From positions 1,178,001-1,242,000 of the forward strand of contig NZ_CP042425.1 in NCBI RefSeq assembly GCF_008254045.1: a stretch of 64,000 nt of DNA, given 5' to 3'. The notes under the pieces were generated by a model. That model saw only the letters and a list, made by a program, of their open reading frames with translations. It did not search any database and had not been told where the DNA came from. A program made the position numbers and the translations under genes. Origin of the DNA: Limnoglobus roseus (lineage in GTDB: Bacteria > Planctomycetota > Planctomycetia > Gemmatales > Gemmataceae). This document shows, in pieces, positions 18,901 through 25,134 of the stretch (position 1 is its first letter; the number at the start of each line of letters is the position of its first letter).

Positions 18901-20323
18901 CGTGCAGAACGCGGGCGAGCCGGGCATCGCTAACGTGCGGGTGACGCTCACCGGCACCGACGACCGCGGCAACCCGGTGTCGATCACCGTCGTCACCGAC
19001 GCCGCCGGGAACTACACGTTCGCCGGGCTGCGGGCCGGGACGTACCGCATCGCCGAGCTTCAGCCCGCGGGGCTGGATCAAGGGCAAAACTCGATCGGTT
19101 CGGCCGGCGGCCAACTCGCGTCTACCGACAACCTCGACTCGATCGTCTTGGGGGCGGGCGTCGCCGCGGTGAACTACCAGTTCGCCGAGACGAACCCGGT
19201 CCGGCCGTCGGCCGTCGCGCCGCTGCCGCCGCTATCCCCGCCGCCGGCCCCGGCCACGGAGATCAGCAAGCGGGACTTCCTGGCCAGCACGCCGGCCGCC
19301 GCGGCCCAGACGACGGTCAACGTGCGGACGACGCCGAACTTCACCGCCCTCGGGTCGATCAACACCAACCGGCCGTTGCAGTTCCTCTCGACAGCCGAGG
19401 GCGTCGGCGGGAACCTCGTCCGCGTCTTCGACCTGACCGACGGCCAGGAACGGTTCCGCTTCGAACCGTTCCCCGGTAACCCCGGAGGGGTGCGGGTCGC
19501 CACCGCCGACGTGAGCGGCGACGGCATCCCGGACATCATCACGGCGGCCGGCCCCGGTGGCGCGCCGCGGGTCATCATCTACGACGGCCAAACGGGAGCC
19601 GTGCGGCAAGACTTCCTCGCGTTCGAATCCACCTTCACCGGCGGGTTGTACGTGTCGGCCGCCGACCTCGACGGCGACGGTCAGGCCGATCTCGTCATCT
19701 CGCCGGACGTCGGCGGCGGCCCGCGGGTGCGAATCCTCGGCGGCGGCGACCCGACCCGCGTGGTGGCCGACCTGATGGGCATCGACGATTCGAGCTTCCG
19801 CGGCGGTGCCCGAACGGCCGTCGCCGACATCGACGGCGACGGCACGCCGGACGTGGTCGTCGGGGCTGGCGTGGGCGGCGGGCCGCGGGTCGCGGTCTGG
19901 GACGGCCGGTCGCTCCTCGCCGGAGCCCCGACGCACCTGGTCGCCGACTGGTTCGCGTTCGAGAGTTCCTTGCGGAACGGCGTCTACCTGACGGTGGGCG
20001 ACGTGGACGGCGACGGCAAGGCCGACGTGATCGCGGGGGCCGGCCCCGGCGGCGCGCCGCGGGTGATCGCCTTCTCGGGTGCGGGCCTGATGGCCGGTCA
20101 AGCGACGCTGGTGGCGAACTACTTCGTCGGGAACACGACCGACCGCGGCGGCGTGCCGGTCGCGGCCGTGGACCTCGACGGCGACGGTAAGACCGAAGTC
20201 TTCACCGGGGCCGGTACGGGTTCGACCCCGATGGCCCGGTTCACGAACCCGCGGACCGGCCAGGTGATCGACGAGTTCGCCGCCGAGAACCTCGACTTTG
20301 TCGGCGGGATTCAGGTCGGATAG
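9980..20323 (+). CDS. Giant cell-surface protein with DUF11, SdrD_B and FG-GAP repeats
   Basis: A 3,447-residue protein. The N-terminus lacks a classical signal peptide. It has an Arg-rich patch and then LEDRLQPAA at about residues 34-42, a motif common near the start of large planctomycete surface proteins. Residues about 46-540 form a beta-rich region reminiscent of IgGFc-binding N-terminal domains. A DUF11-like module (about 540-660) and one SdrD_B domain (about 665-775) follow, then five DUF11 units of about 128 residues (about 777-1424). Some fourteen SdrD_B domains (about 1425-3070) then carry D-x-[DN]-x-[DN]-G calcium-type loops such as DLNGDGAWNPGEG and DANGDGVQ. After a proline-rich linker, five FG-GAP/VCBS repeats (about 3107-3447) have loops such as DVSGDGIPD. 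It is likely a long, calcium-stiffened adhesin or cell-wall fibre. No C-terminal membrane anchor is visible. Confidence 0.93.
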   Translation: MIDFRKLNAQRLVAGASPRRRTSQKAVPSSIAVTQLEDRLQPAAPIQFFYLPLPEQPTLAALEVLGTGSQGSDMTSLTAITTTETGTTIYYDQWEDGYETNLASPTQASTQIWGDGNDANGIAPGFANDPAVLPAGTVLELRNDIPAKPRVPGNLFFDGSDRVGADKTVAISRAQFPVTGGSVIGATVETRDTRYYDTAFTSPVGTDTANASNMFDYAQLFVMAAQDNTLVEIDANHDGTYEQAVTLNQGQNLVSASNILQGAKVRASKPVQVDLITGPINSMYAARTYALFSDNQLASDYFTPVGTVSGTDAQGKSHADPVWLFVQNPSTTDTITVQYETQSASGTVAVLAPGASGRFVVPGDTGTRLFTPNNKKFAALGAHDAGGTVHDWGFSLQPISALSQIAVVGLGVGDSNDPPTSNTSPIWVTAARLSGAATTSVVYVDYDGNPATGPLTDPMGNHYNVAYTLNRLQAQRVADPDNNNSGMRLYTLDGALISTAWGEGPTALQGAPGFDAGTTIPALAVPEFYKFVDFAPGGDVNNDGYYNSGDVLRYTLRIRNIGSDPISSALLTDALPTAFVTYVANSTVANYGFGPTAVTDDGTGSAFPLDGSGYTVTPIAVGATITVSFNVVVNGGLPAGTTTVSNSGLLSYDVFNLPAVADATVRGTIGDTVFRDNNGNGVQDPGEPGIDGVTVNLVLDANGNGSIDGGDTVVDSAVTAGGGFYRFVDLSEGKYIVDVTDTANKLTGAAITGGTAPRAVTLGAGANFDTADFGYQYRTDLQVTKTDGRTTAVPGQAVTYTITVTNAGPLVANGATVTDTLPASLTGATWTASYSGGSSGPMTGNGSINATINLAVGGTATFTVTGTVDSTATGTLSNTVTVTPPADLGDPTPGNNSATDTDTLTPIADLSLTKTVNNTTANVGSNVVFTITVNNTGPSAATGVTVGDLLPTGVQYVGDNSGGTYNPVTGTWTIGNLGSTGSATLQITATVLASGNYTNYAQVTASTAADPDSTPNDNSTNQDDDDSVTLTPTPVADLSLTKTVNNATAAIGTNVVFTITVNNAGPSTATGVAVRDLLPSGLQYVSDNSAGAFNSGTGVWTIGSIANGGSRTLQITATVLASGNYTNYAQVSASGTLDPDSTPNNGQQAPDEDDDASATVTPTPVVDVSLTNTVNNPTANVGTNVVFTVTVSNAGPSTATSVTVQDLLPTGVQYVSDNSGGNYNPATGIWTVGALPLNGMATIQITATVLAAGNYTSYAQVATTAEQDSDSTPGDNSTNQDDNASVALTPTPVADLSLTKTVDNATPAVGTTVTFTLVVMNGGPSPATGVQVQDLLPAGLTFVSSSDASYNPAASDSVWDIPSIASGGSATLTIVARVNVASAGSITNYAQVIASNELDPDSTPNNGPRLPDEDDDASVTFTPTAITVGDTVFFDVSGDGTQQGSEPGIAGVTVTLTYLGANGVPGGGDDQVFTALTDSNGHYSITDLPAGKYTVATSGLPTGVTNQTLGFATLTLSGSRNDIDFGFNGPGQIGDRVFLDVNGNGQYDAGEGLDGVTVTLTGDLTGDGTKDTLTVVTANDGLYQFSNLRTPPAGLPYTIVIGTAGLPGGVTNTADPDGGTPNQANITLTAANPTTNTQDFGYQGSGSIGDRVFLDLNGNGVWNPGEGITGVTVTLTGDVDGDGVAESFSAVTDADGFYQIGNLPVNNPAGKMITYTVAVNPSALPTGIASSVDPDAIADGSTIFNLLVNPTRTDLDFGYKGTGTLGDRVWVDANGDGVQGPAASEPGLPGVGLTLTYFGQDGVFGTADDITTTSATNQAGTYGFANLPAGKFRVAVNPATLPGGTVVTADHDDAPAFPATLDGSANVVLTAGQTRSDADFGYRGPGSIGDRIFLDLNGDGAWNPGEGITGVTVTLTGDLNGDGTPEAFTAVTDADGFYQFPGLPVNNPAGKMITYTVAVSPSALPTGIASSVDPDAVADGSTTFNLLVNPTRTDLDFGYKGTGTLGDRVWVDANGDGVQGTTAQEPGLPGVGLTLTYFGQDGVFGTADDITTTTTTNQAGTYGFANLPAGSFRVAVTPATLPGGVTPTADRDDSPTFPVALDGAANVVLTAGQTRSDADFGYRGPGSIGDRIFLDLNGDGAWNPGEGITGVTVSLTGDLNGDGTPEAFTAVTDADGFYQFPGLPVTDAAGKAISYMVTVSPANLPAGVTNAIDPDGTADNTTTFDLSANPTRSDLDFGYKGTGVLGDRVWIDANGDGVQGPAASEPGLPGVGLTLTYFGQDGVFGTTDDITTTTTTNQAGTYGFANLPAGSFRIAANPATLPGGAVVTADRDDTPAFTPALDGSANVTLTAAQVRTDVDFGYRGPGAIGDRIFLDVNGDGTWNQGEGLAGATVTLTGDVNGDGTSETFTVVTDADGFYTFAGLPVTDPTGKAITYTVTVNPASLSAGLTNAVDPDGTPDNATTLTLTANPTRSDLDFGYRGPGSIGDRIFLDLNGDGVWNPGEGITGVTVTLTGDVDGDGSVETFSAVTDADGFYQMGNLPVNDPSGKAIAYTAAVSPANLPAGVANASDLDGTPDGTTTFNLSASPVRTDLDFGYKGTGVLGDRVWIDANGDGVQGSAAQEPGLPGVGLTLTYFGQDGIFGTADDITTTAVTGSTGMYTLANLPAGSFRVTIDPASLPTNVTPTADRDDFTPALDGAANVTLTVGQSRSDVDFGYKGAATVGDSIFVDQNGNGVQDPTEPGVPGATVNLQWAGPDGVLGTADDQTFRTTTDATGFYAFPGLPVFGTSDPYRITVTPPLTGLNPTADPDGVATPSVADLSIPANLPFDTADFGYDGRGQTLGGSVYTDLNGNGVRDAGEPGIAGVTVRLSGTNVFGSPVVDPATGLAYYEATTDANGQYTFTNVFPGTYTITELQPAAYTDGGEAAGTLGGTVTDDRVSGIVVGVGSTGTGYNFGENRPSSISGTVYRDDNANGVQNAGEPGIANVRVTLTGTDDRGNPVSITVVTDAAGNYTFAGLRAGTYRIAELQPAGLDQGQNSIGSAGGQLASTDNLDSIVLGAGVAAVNYQFAETNPVRPSAVAPLPPLSPPPAPATEISKRDFLASTPAAAAQTTVNVRTTPNFTALGSINTNRPLQFLSTAEGVGGNLVRVFDLTDGQERFRFEPFPGNPGGVRVATADVSGDGIPDIITAAGPGGAPRVIIYDGQTGAVRQDFLAFESTFTGGLYVSAADLDGDGQADLVISPDVGGGPRVRILGGGDPTRVVADLMGIDDSSFRGGARTAVADIDGDGTPDVVVGAGVGGGPRVAVWDGRSLLAGAPTHLVADWFAFESSLRNGVYLTVGDVDGDGKADVIAGAGPGGAPRVIAFSGAGLMAGQATLVANYFVGNTTDRGGVPVAAVDLDGDGKTEVFTGAGTGSTPMARFTNPRTGQVIDEFAAENLDFVGGIQVG
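14881..17040 (+). repeat. Three tandem 720-bp coding super-repeats in the giant gene
   Basis: Units 14881-15600, 15601-16320 and 16321-17040 align base for base with no insertion or deletion. Each encodes 240 residues: an A-type SdrD_B domain (GDR[VI]FLDLNG) and a B-type domain (GDRVW[VI]DANGDGVQ). Many 20-60 base blocks are identical between units 2 and 3. After 17040 an A domain is followed directly by another A domain (from about 17410), then a B domain, giving the order A-B-A-B-A-B-A-A-B. The array probably arose by recent tandem duplication and gene conversion. Confidence 0.85.
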
Positions 20324-20348
20324 TGCTTCACCGCAAAGGGGTTGGCGA

Positions 20349-20395
20349 CCGCCGCTCCCTCACCTCCACAGGGAGGTGAGGGAGCGGCGGTTTTT
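20349..20395. terminator. Strong intrinsic terminator between convergent genes
   Basis: A perfect 19-bp stem (20349-20367 with 20372-20390), a 4-base loop and then TTTTT at 20391-20395. It lies 25 bases after the giant gene and overlaps the stop codon of the convergent kinase gene. The U-tract serves the plus-strand transcript. Confidence 0.9.
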
Positions 20396-22292
20396 ATTCG
20401 TACTCGTAAAGGACCATGGACTTGCTGACCACGAAGTACCCGATCCAGACGATCTGCGCTAACGCCCGTGCCCACCACGGCCCGCCCCGCCCGGCCACCC
20501 AGATCGCGAACGCCGTCAGCGCGAGAAGCCCGGCGTAGGCCGGCGGGTACTGCGGCTTCATTCCGTACCACAGCGCCCGGTTGAGCAGCAAGAAGGCGTG
20601 GATGGCGAACACCACCACCGGCACGCCGATCTCCAGAAAGAGCGGGAGGATGATCGGCCGAAGCCCTCGTGTTCGCAGCAGCCCGCCGGCGGTCGCGATC
20701 AGGCCCACGGCGATCGGGACGGTCAAGGTGACTGCCAGGACCATCCCGGTGACAATCGCCCACGGGAGGTGCATCAACAAGTCGTTGTGGATCTTCGCCG
20801 CCAGAAACGCCCGCCGCTTATCGGCCGGCAGGCCGGCCAGCGCTGGGTGCGTGGCCAATGCGCCGGCGTCCGGTTCGGCGAGCAGGGCCATGTCGTCCAC
20901 GACCGGGCGGACGGCGACCGAGTACGTTCCCCACCAGGCGTACGAGACGGTGAAGAACGTGACGGCGGAGATTAACCCGGTGAGTACACCGGCGGCGAGG
21001 TCGGCCGAGCGGCTCCGCGGGCGGACCAGGATGGCGGTCGCAAGGAGGATCGCCGGGACGAGCAAGGACGTAAGCCCCTCGGCCACGTTCAGGAACATGA
21101 ACGACACGCTGTCCCCGCCCCCGTCTGGGGCGGCCCCGGTCAGCCGTTCGAACTTGGCCCGGGCCTCGGGCACCTTCCGCCCGAACATGTCGAGAAACAC
21201 GTTCGCCCCGCCGGCCGCCCCGCTCAACACGCCCCCGGCCACGGTCCACCCGGCCGACCCGAAGTGCTGCCGGGTCCAGAACCGGACCATCGTCCCGAGC
21301 GACGGCGGGCGGACGGAAACCGGCTCCCCGGTCGCGTACCGCCGCAGGTCGTCGGCCAGGGCCGCGGCCGTGGGGTAGCGGCCACGGGGGTCTTTCTCCA
21401 GGCACTTCAGGCAGATCAACTCCAGGTCGCGGGGAACGTCGGGGGCACGCTTGCGGACCGCCTCCGGGATTTCCTTCACGACCTGGAGGACCACCGACAT
21501 CGCGGTTTCCCCGCTGAACGGCACGGTCCCGGTCAAGCACTCGTACAGGATGACGCCGAGCGCGTACACGTCGGCGGCCGGCCCAACGAACTTGGTCTGC
21601 CCGGCCGCCATGTACGCCGGCGTCCCCATCACGGCGTTGGTGTCGGTCAGGTCGGACCGGCCGCCCTGCTTGGCCAACCCGAAGTCGGTCACCTTCGGCT
21701 CGCCGGCCTCGTCGAACAGGACGTTCCCCGGCTTGATGTCCCGGTGGACGATCCCGTGGTCGTGGGCCGCCTGAATCCCGCGGGCGATCTTCTCGACCAT
21801 GACCGCGGCGGCCTCGGGGGTGAACTTCCCGGCCCGCCGGATGGCCGCGGATAGGCTCCCGCCGTCGAGGTACTCCATCGTGAGGTACGGGCGGTCGAAG
21901 GCGTCGTTGAATTCATACACCTGGACGACGTTCGGGTGCCGGATCGAGGCCACCGCTTCCGCCTCGGCCAGGAACCGGGCGAACTCCCGCCGGTCGGCGT
22001 ACCCGCCCGCCAGGACCATCTTGAGGGCGACGACCCGGTTCAGCCCGACCTGTCGGGCCTTGTACACGACGCCCATCCCGCCGCGGCCGAGTTCTCCCAG
22101 GATCTCGTACCCGGGCACGGTGTCGCCCGATCGCGATTCTCCCGCCGCCCGGCCGGTGGGGCTTCCCGAAACGATGAACGGCGCGGTGCTCGCCGTCGGC
22201 GGGGTGGATTGAACCATCGTCTGATCGACGGGCACGTCCGCGGGCGGGTCCGTTTGGGTAACGGTTCGATCCGGCGGGGACGTGTCGCTCAT
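20394..22292 (-). CDS. Ser/Thr protein kinase with multi-pass C-terminal membrane domain
   Basis: 632 residues from ATG 22292, with GGGAGGAG seven bases upstream. A Thr/Pro-rich N-terminal tail of about 60 residues precedes a Hanks-type kinase domain (about 61-325): glycine loop GRGGMGVVY, Lys in VVALKMVL, catalytic HRDIKPGN and DFGLAK are intact. The activation-segment motif normally reading MAPEQ is MAAGQ here, so the conserved APE glutamate, which usually pairs with an Arg lower in the C-lobe, is missing. The rest (about 335-632) has roughly seven hydrophobic helices and no known sensor domain; the extracytoplasmic loops are short. It may regulate partners at the membrane. It shares a terminator with the giant gene and is divergent from the phospholipase-like gene. 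Confidence 0.9.
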   Translation of the reverse strand: MSDTSPPDRTVTQTDPPADVPVDQTMVQSTPPTASTAPFIVSGSPTGRAAGESRSGDTVPGYEILGELGRGGMGVVYKARQVGLNRVVALKMVLAGGYADRREFARFLAEAEAVASIRHPNVVQVYEFNDAFDRPYLTMEYLDGGSLSAAIRRAGKFTPEAAAVMVEKIARGIQAAHDHGIVHRDIKPGNVLFDEAGEPKVTDFGLAKQGGRSDLTDTNAVMGTPAYMAAGQTKFVGPAADVYALGVILYECLTGTVPFSGETAMSVVLQVVKEIPEAVRKRAPDVPRDLELICLKCLEKDPRGRYPTAAALADDLRRYATGEPVSVRPPSLGTMVRFWTRQHFGSAGWTVAGGVLSGAAGGANVFLDMFGRKVPEARAKFERLTGAAPDGGGDSVSFMFLNVAEGLTSLLVPAILLATAILVRPRSRSADLAAGVLTGLISAVTFFTVSYAWWGTYSVAVRPVVDDMALLAEPDAGALATHPALAGLPADKRRAFLAAKIHNDLLMHLPWAIVTGMVLAVTLTVPIAVGLIATAGGLLRTRGLRPIILPLFLEIGVPVVVFAIHAFLLLNRALWYGMKPQYPPAYAGLLALTAFAIWVAGRGGPWWARALAQIVWIGYFVVSKSMVLYEYE

Positions 22293-22481
22293 TCAGTATC
22301 TCCTCCCGGGCCGGCGGTGGCAGTTCGCATGACGGTCAGAACCCACAGCCTCGGCACAAGACAACGTACCAGACCGGCCGAACCCGACTTTCCGAACCCG
22401 TCACCCGCCGCACGGTTTACCGCGCGGGTATCTTTTCCCCGACCCTTAAATATTACCCCGGCACCCGACCAGGACACGAGT

Positions 22482-22859
22482 ATGTTCTCACCGCTTCGGT
22501 TGGCCGCGCTTGCCTTCGTGCTGGCGTGCGGGCTGCCGCTCCCCGTGACGGCCGCCGGGCGGTCGCATGGGCCAACGGATTGTCCGTGGTGGCGGCCCTG
22601 CGGCCCGGGCGAAACTTACGGCGGGAACAAGCGGGTTCCCCAGGGGGCGTTCGGGGCCGACGCCCGGCCGGCGTGCGAGAAGCACGACCAGTGCTACCGG
22701 GACGCGGTCACCGGCCGGAAGATTTGCGACAAGGCATTTCGCGACGACCTGCGCTCGGCCTGCGAGAACTCGCGGCACCCGTGGGCGTGCAAGCGAGCGG
22801 CCGGCTTGGGCTACGTGGCGGTGCGGGTCGCCGGCCGGTCGTCTTACGGCACGCCTTAG
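22482..22859 (+). CDS. Small secreted phospholipase A2-like protein
   Basis: 125 residues from ATG 22482. Residues 1-24 form a clear Sec signal peptide (LRLAALAFVLACGLPLPVTAAG). The mature part carries the phospholipase A2 signature ACEKHDQCYRD with the catalytic pair His68-Asp69, and a second helix CDKAFRDDLRSAC whose Asp would complete the His/Asp dyad. In animal enzymes the motif begins CC; the first Cys is Ala here. At least six Cys residues suggest disulfides. Prokaryotic members of this fold are small secreted lipases in actinobacteria and fungi; a planctomycete copy is less familiar. The start was chosen because it gives the signal peptide. The gene ends with a 3-base overlap of its stop codon with that of the convergent WD40 gene. 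Confidence 0.75.
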   Translation: MFSPLRLAALAFVLACGLPLPVTAAGRSHGPTDCPWWRPCGPGETYGGNKRVPQGAFGADARPACEKHDQCYRDAVTGRKICDKAFRDDLRSACENSRHPWACKRAAGLGYVAVRVAGRSSYGTP

Positions 22860-23878
22860 TTTACCTTCAGCGCCCGCACGCCGCCGTCGGCATCGCCCAC
22901 GGCGAGTGTTTTGTCGTCGGGTGCCCACCCGAGAACCGTCACTCCCGCGTCGCCGCCGTTCGTGCCGACGAGCGGGCCTTTCTTGTTCGCCGGCTGCCAC
23001 AGAAGGACGCGACCGTCCGGCCCGCCGGACGCGAGAAGGTACCCGCGCCGCTGCCACGCGACGGCCGAGAGCGGTTCCTCACCGCAAGGCAGCATTTGCG
23101 GCTTGCTCCCTTCCGGCCCCTTCCCGCCACAGTCCCACACGCACACGGCCGAACTGCCGCCGCACGCGAGGTACCGCGACGAGGCGTCCCACGACAGTTC
23201 GCGGACCTTCGTGGCGTAGCCGCTCATTTGCAGCGGCGAATCGGGGCGGGCCGTGTACCAGAAGTGGATCGTCGCGTCCTGGTTGCCGTGGGCGAGCATC
23301 GCGCCGTTCGGCGACCACGCGATTGCCAGCGGTGCCCCCTTCCAGGCGAAGTCGAGGACGGTGTTGCCAGTGGCGATGTCGTACAACCGCACGCCGCCGT
23401 AGGCCGCGACCGTCACTTGCGATCCCCGCCACGCTAGGTGGGACACCGTGGACTTGTGATCGGCGAACTCTCGCACCATCTCGCCAGCCGCATCCCACAC
23501 TCGGACCTTCTTGCCGGCGGCCGACGCGAGGTGCGAACCGTCCGGGCTGAACGCGAGGCGTTCGACCCACGGCGACCCGCCGTCAAAGGCGGCCCGCTCT
23601 TGCCAGAGGGCGGCGTCCCAGACGCGGACCTTGCCGTCCTGCCCCGCCGTCGCGAGCAGTTCGCCGGTCGGCTTCCATGCGACGGCCATCGTGCCATGCG
23701 TGTGCCCGGCGAGCGTGGCGACCGGCTTCCCGGTGGCGTCGAAGACATGAACGGGGCCACTCACGGCGGCGGCGGCGAGGAACTTGCCGTCGGGCGACCA
23801 CGTGAGGCCGATGACGTGGTCCGGCACTCGGGCGGCCCACGTCGGGCGAAGGCGGTTGTCGGCAGATTTCGGGGGCAT
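22856..23878 (-). CDS. WD40 repeat protein
   Basis: 340 residues made almost entirely of about seven WD40-type repeats, recognisable by blocks such as GLTWSPDGKFLAAAA, AVAWKPTGELLATAGQDGKVRVWD, LAFSPDGSHLASAAGKKVRVWD and VAWQRRGYLLASGGPDGRVLLW. This is enough for a single closed beta-propeller. There is no signal peptide or kinase domain, so it should be cytoplasmic and act as a protein-binding platform. It lies downstream of the CobW-type GTPase gene on the same strand, 93 bases away and behind a 29-bp palindrome, so cotranscription is uncertain. The partner cannot be deduced. Confidence 0.9.
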   Translation of the reverse strand: MPPKSADNRLRPTWAARVPDHVIGLTWSPDGKFLAAAAVSGPVHVFDATGKPVATLAGHTHGTMAVAWKPTGELLATAGQDGKVRVWDAALWQERAAFDGGSPWVERLAFSPDGSHLASAAGKKVRVWDAAGEMVREFADHKSTVSHLAWRGSQVTVAAYGGVRLYDIATGNTVLDFAWKGAPLAIAWSPNGAMLAHGNQDATIHFWYTARPDSPLQMSGYATKVRELSWDASSRYLACGGSSAVCVWDCGGKGPEGSKPQMLPCGEEPLSAVAWQRRGYLLASGGPDGRVLLWQPANKKGPLVGTNGGDAGVTVLGWAPDDKTLAVGDADGGVRALKVN

Positions 23879-23894
23879 GACTTTATTTGAAGGC

Positions 23895-23962
23895 GAGCGG
23901 CCCGGCGTAAGCGGGCCGTGTCTTGATACGCAGAGACACGGCCCGCTTACGCCGGGCCGCTC
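23895..23962. repeat. 29-bp perfect intergenic palindrome
   Basis: Arms 23895-23923 and 23934-23962 are perfect reverse complements around a 10-base loop. It fills the gap between the WD40 and CobW genes. There is no U-tract on either side. It could act as a terminator or be a dispersed palindromic element. Confidence 0.85.
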
Positions 23963-23971
23963 ACCGATCGC

Positions 23972-25033
23972 TTACGCCAGGCACGCCTTGAACCCGCTCG
24001 TCAGTTCGTCGCGGTTCAGGTTCTTGCCGATGAACACGAGCTTGTTCACCCGCGGCTCGCCGTCGGCCCACGGGCGGTTCGGCTCGGCGTCGAGTTGCAT
24101 GTGAACGCCCTGGAAGACGTGCCGCTTCGCGTCTCCCTTGATGCTCAGGATGCCCTTCATCCGGTAGAGGTCCGGCCCGCGCGTCTGGAGGAGCGTCGAA
24201 ATCCACTCGTTGAACTTCTTGATCTGCACGCTCCCCTCGGCCACGATGCCGACCGACGACACCTCCTCGTCGTGCCGGTGCTCGTGCTTCTCGTCGTGGT
24301 GATGGTGCTCGTGCCCGCAGTTTTCGCCACAGTGCTCGCCGTGCTCGTGTTCGTGGTGATGGTGCTCGTGCTTTTCTTCCTTGAGGAAGTCCGGCTCGAA
24401 CTCCAGCACCCGGTCGAGGTTGAACCCGCCGACGTTCAAAATCTTGTCCATCTCGACGACGCCGCGGTTCGTGCGGTACACCTTCGCCACGGCGTTCATA
24501 CGGCGGATGCGGCGTTCCAACTCGTCGAGTTCGGCCGGCGTCGCGAGGTCGGTCTTGTTCAGCAGGATCACGTCAGCGAAGGCGATCTGCTCGGTGACTT
24601 CCTTCGACCGGCCGATCTGCTGGGCGGCGTGCTTCGCGTCCACGACGGTGACGATGCCGTCGAGTCGGGTGTTCGCCCGCACCTCGTCGTCGGCGAAGAA
24701 CGTCTGGGCCACGGGTGCCGGGTCGGCAAGGCCGGTCGTCTCGATGAGGATGGCGTCGAACTTGTCCCGCCGCTTCATGAGCGTGCCGAGGATGCGGATG
24801 AGGTCGCCGCGGACGGTGCAGCAGATGCAGCCGTTGTTCATCTCGAAGATTTCCTCGTCGGACGAGATGACGAGGTCTTGATCGACGCCGATCTCGCCGA
24901 ACTCGTTCTCGATCACGGCGATCTTCTTGCCGTGGTTGGCCGTGAGGATGTGGTTGAGCAGCGTCGTCTTGCCCGCCCCGAGGAACCCGGTGAGGACGGT
25001 GACGGGGGTGGTCTTCTGTGCGGTGATTGTCAT
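23972..25033 (-). CDS. CobW/COG0523-type metal-chaperone GTPase
   Basis: 353 residues from ATG 25033 (MTITAQKTTPVTVLTGFLGAG). Walker A is GFLGAGKT at residues 16-23. The family-defining metal site GCICC has Cys69, Cys71 and Cys72. Switch/Walker B is ETTGLADP and the guanine-specificity motif is NKTD. A histidine-rich tail (about residues 221-257, runs such as HEHHHHEHEHGEH plus two Cys) separates the GTPase from the C-terminal CobW_C domain (about 262-353). COG0523 proteins use GTP hydrolysis to hand zinc, cobalt or another metal to target proteins; the His-rich loop points to zinc, cobalt or nickel. It is the last gene of a same-strand series with the ABC export genes, but a 35-bp palindrome separates them, so it may be transcribed alone. 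No Zur-like operator was identified. Confidence 0.93.
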   Translation of the reverse strand: MTITAQKTTPVTVLTGFLGAGKTTLLNHILTANHGKKIAVIENEFGEIGVDQDLVISSDEEIFEMNNGCICCTVRGDLIRILGTLMKRRDKFDAILIETTGLADPAPVAQTFFADDEVRANTRLDGIVTVVDAKHAAQQIGRSKEVTEQIAFADVILLNKTDLATPAELDELERRIRRMNAVAKVYRTNRGVVEMDKILNVGGFNLDRVLEFEPDFLKEEKHEHHHHEHEHGEHCGENCGHEHHHHDEKHEHRHDEEVSSVGIVAEGSVQIKKFNEWISTLLQTRGPDLYRMKGILSIKGDAKRHVFQGVHMQLDAEPNRPWADGEPRVNKLVFIGKNLNRDELTSGFKACLA

Positions 25034-25058
25034 GAGGGGATTGTAGGCCAACACCATT

Positions 25059-25129
25059 TGGAACCCAGAGCGGAAGCGACGGGGTGGGGAGACGGTCTCC
25101 CCACCCCGTCGCTTCCGCTCTGGGTTCCA
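25059..25129. repeat. 35-bp perfect palindrome with GGAACCC...GGGGTGG core
   Basis: Arms 25059-25093 and 25095-25129 are perfect reverse complements around one G. The outer 26 bases of each arm match the palindrome at 44122-44194 with only two differences. It separates the CobW gene from the ABC permease gene. Confidence 0.9.
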
Positions 25130-25134
25130 GAAGA

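Noticed and set aside
9980-20323. Giant gene as a polyketide or nonribosomal peptide synthetase because of its size
   Set aside because: No adenylation, ketosynthase or carrier motif exists. The sequence consists of DUF11, SdrD_B and FG-GAP repeats.
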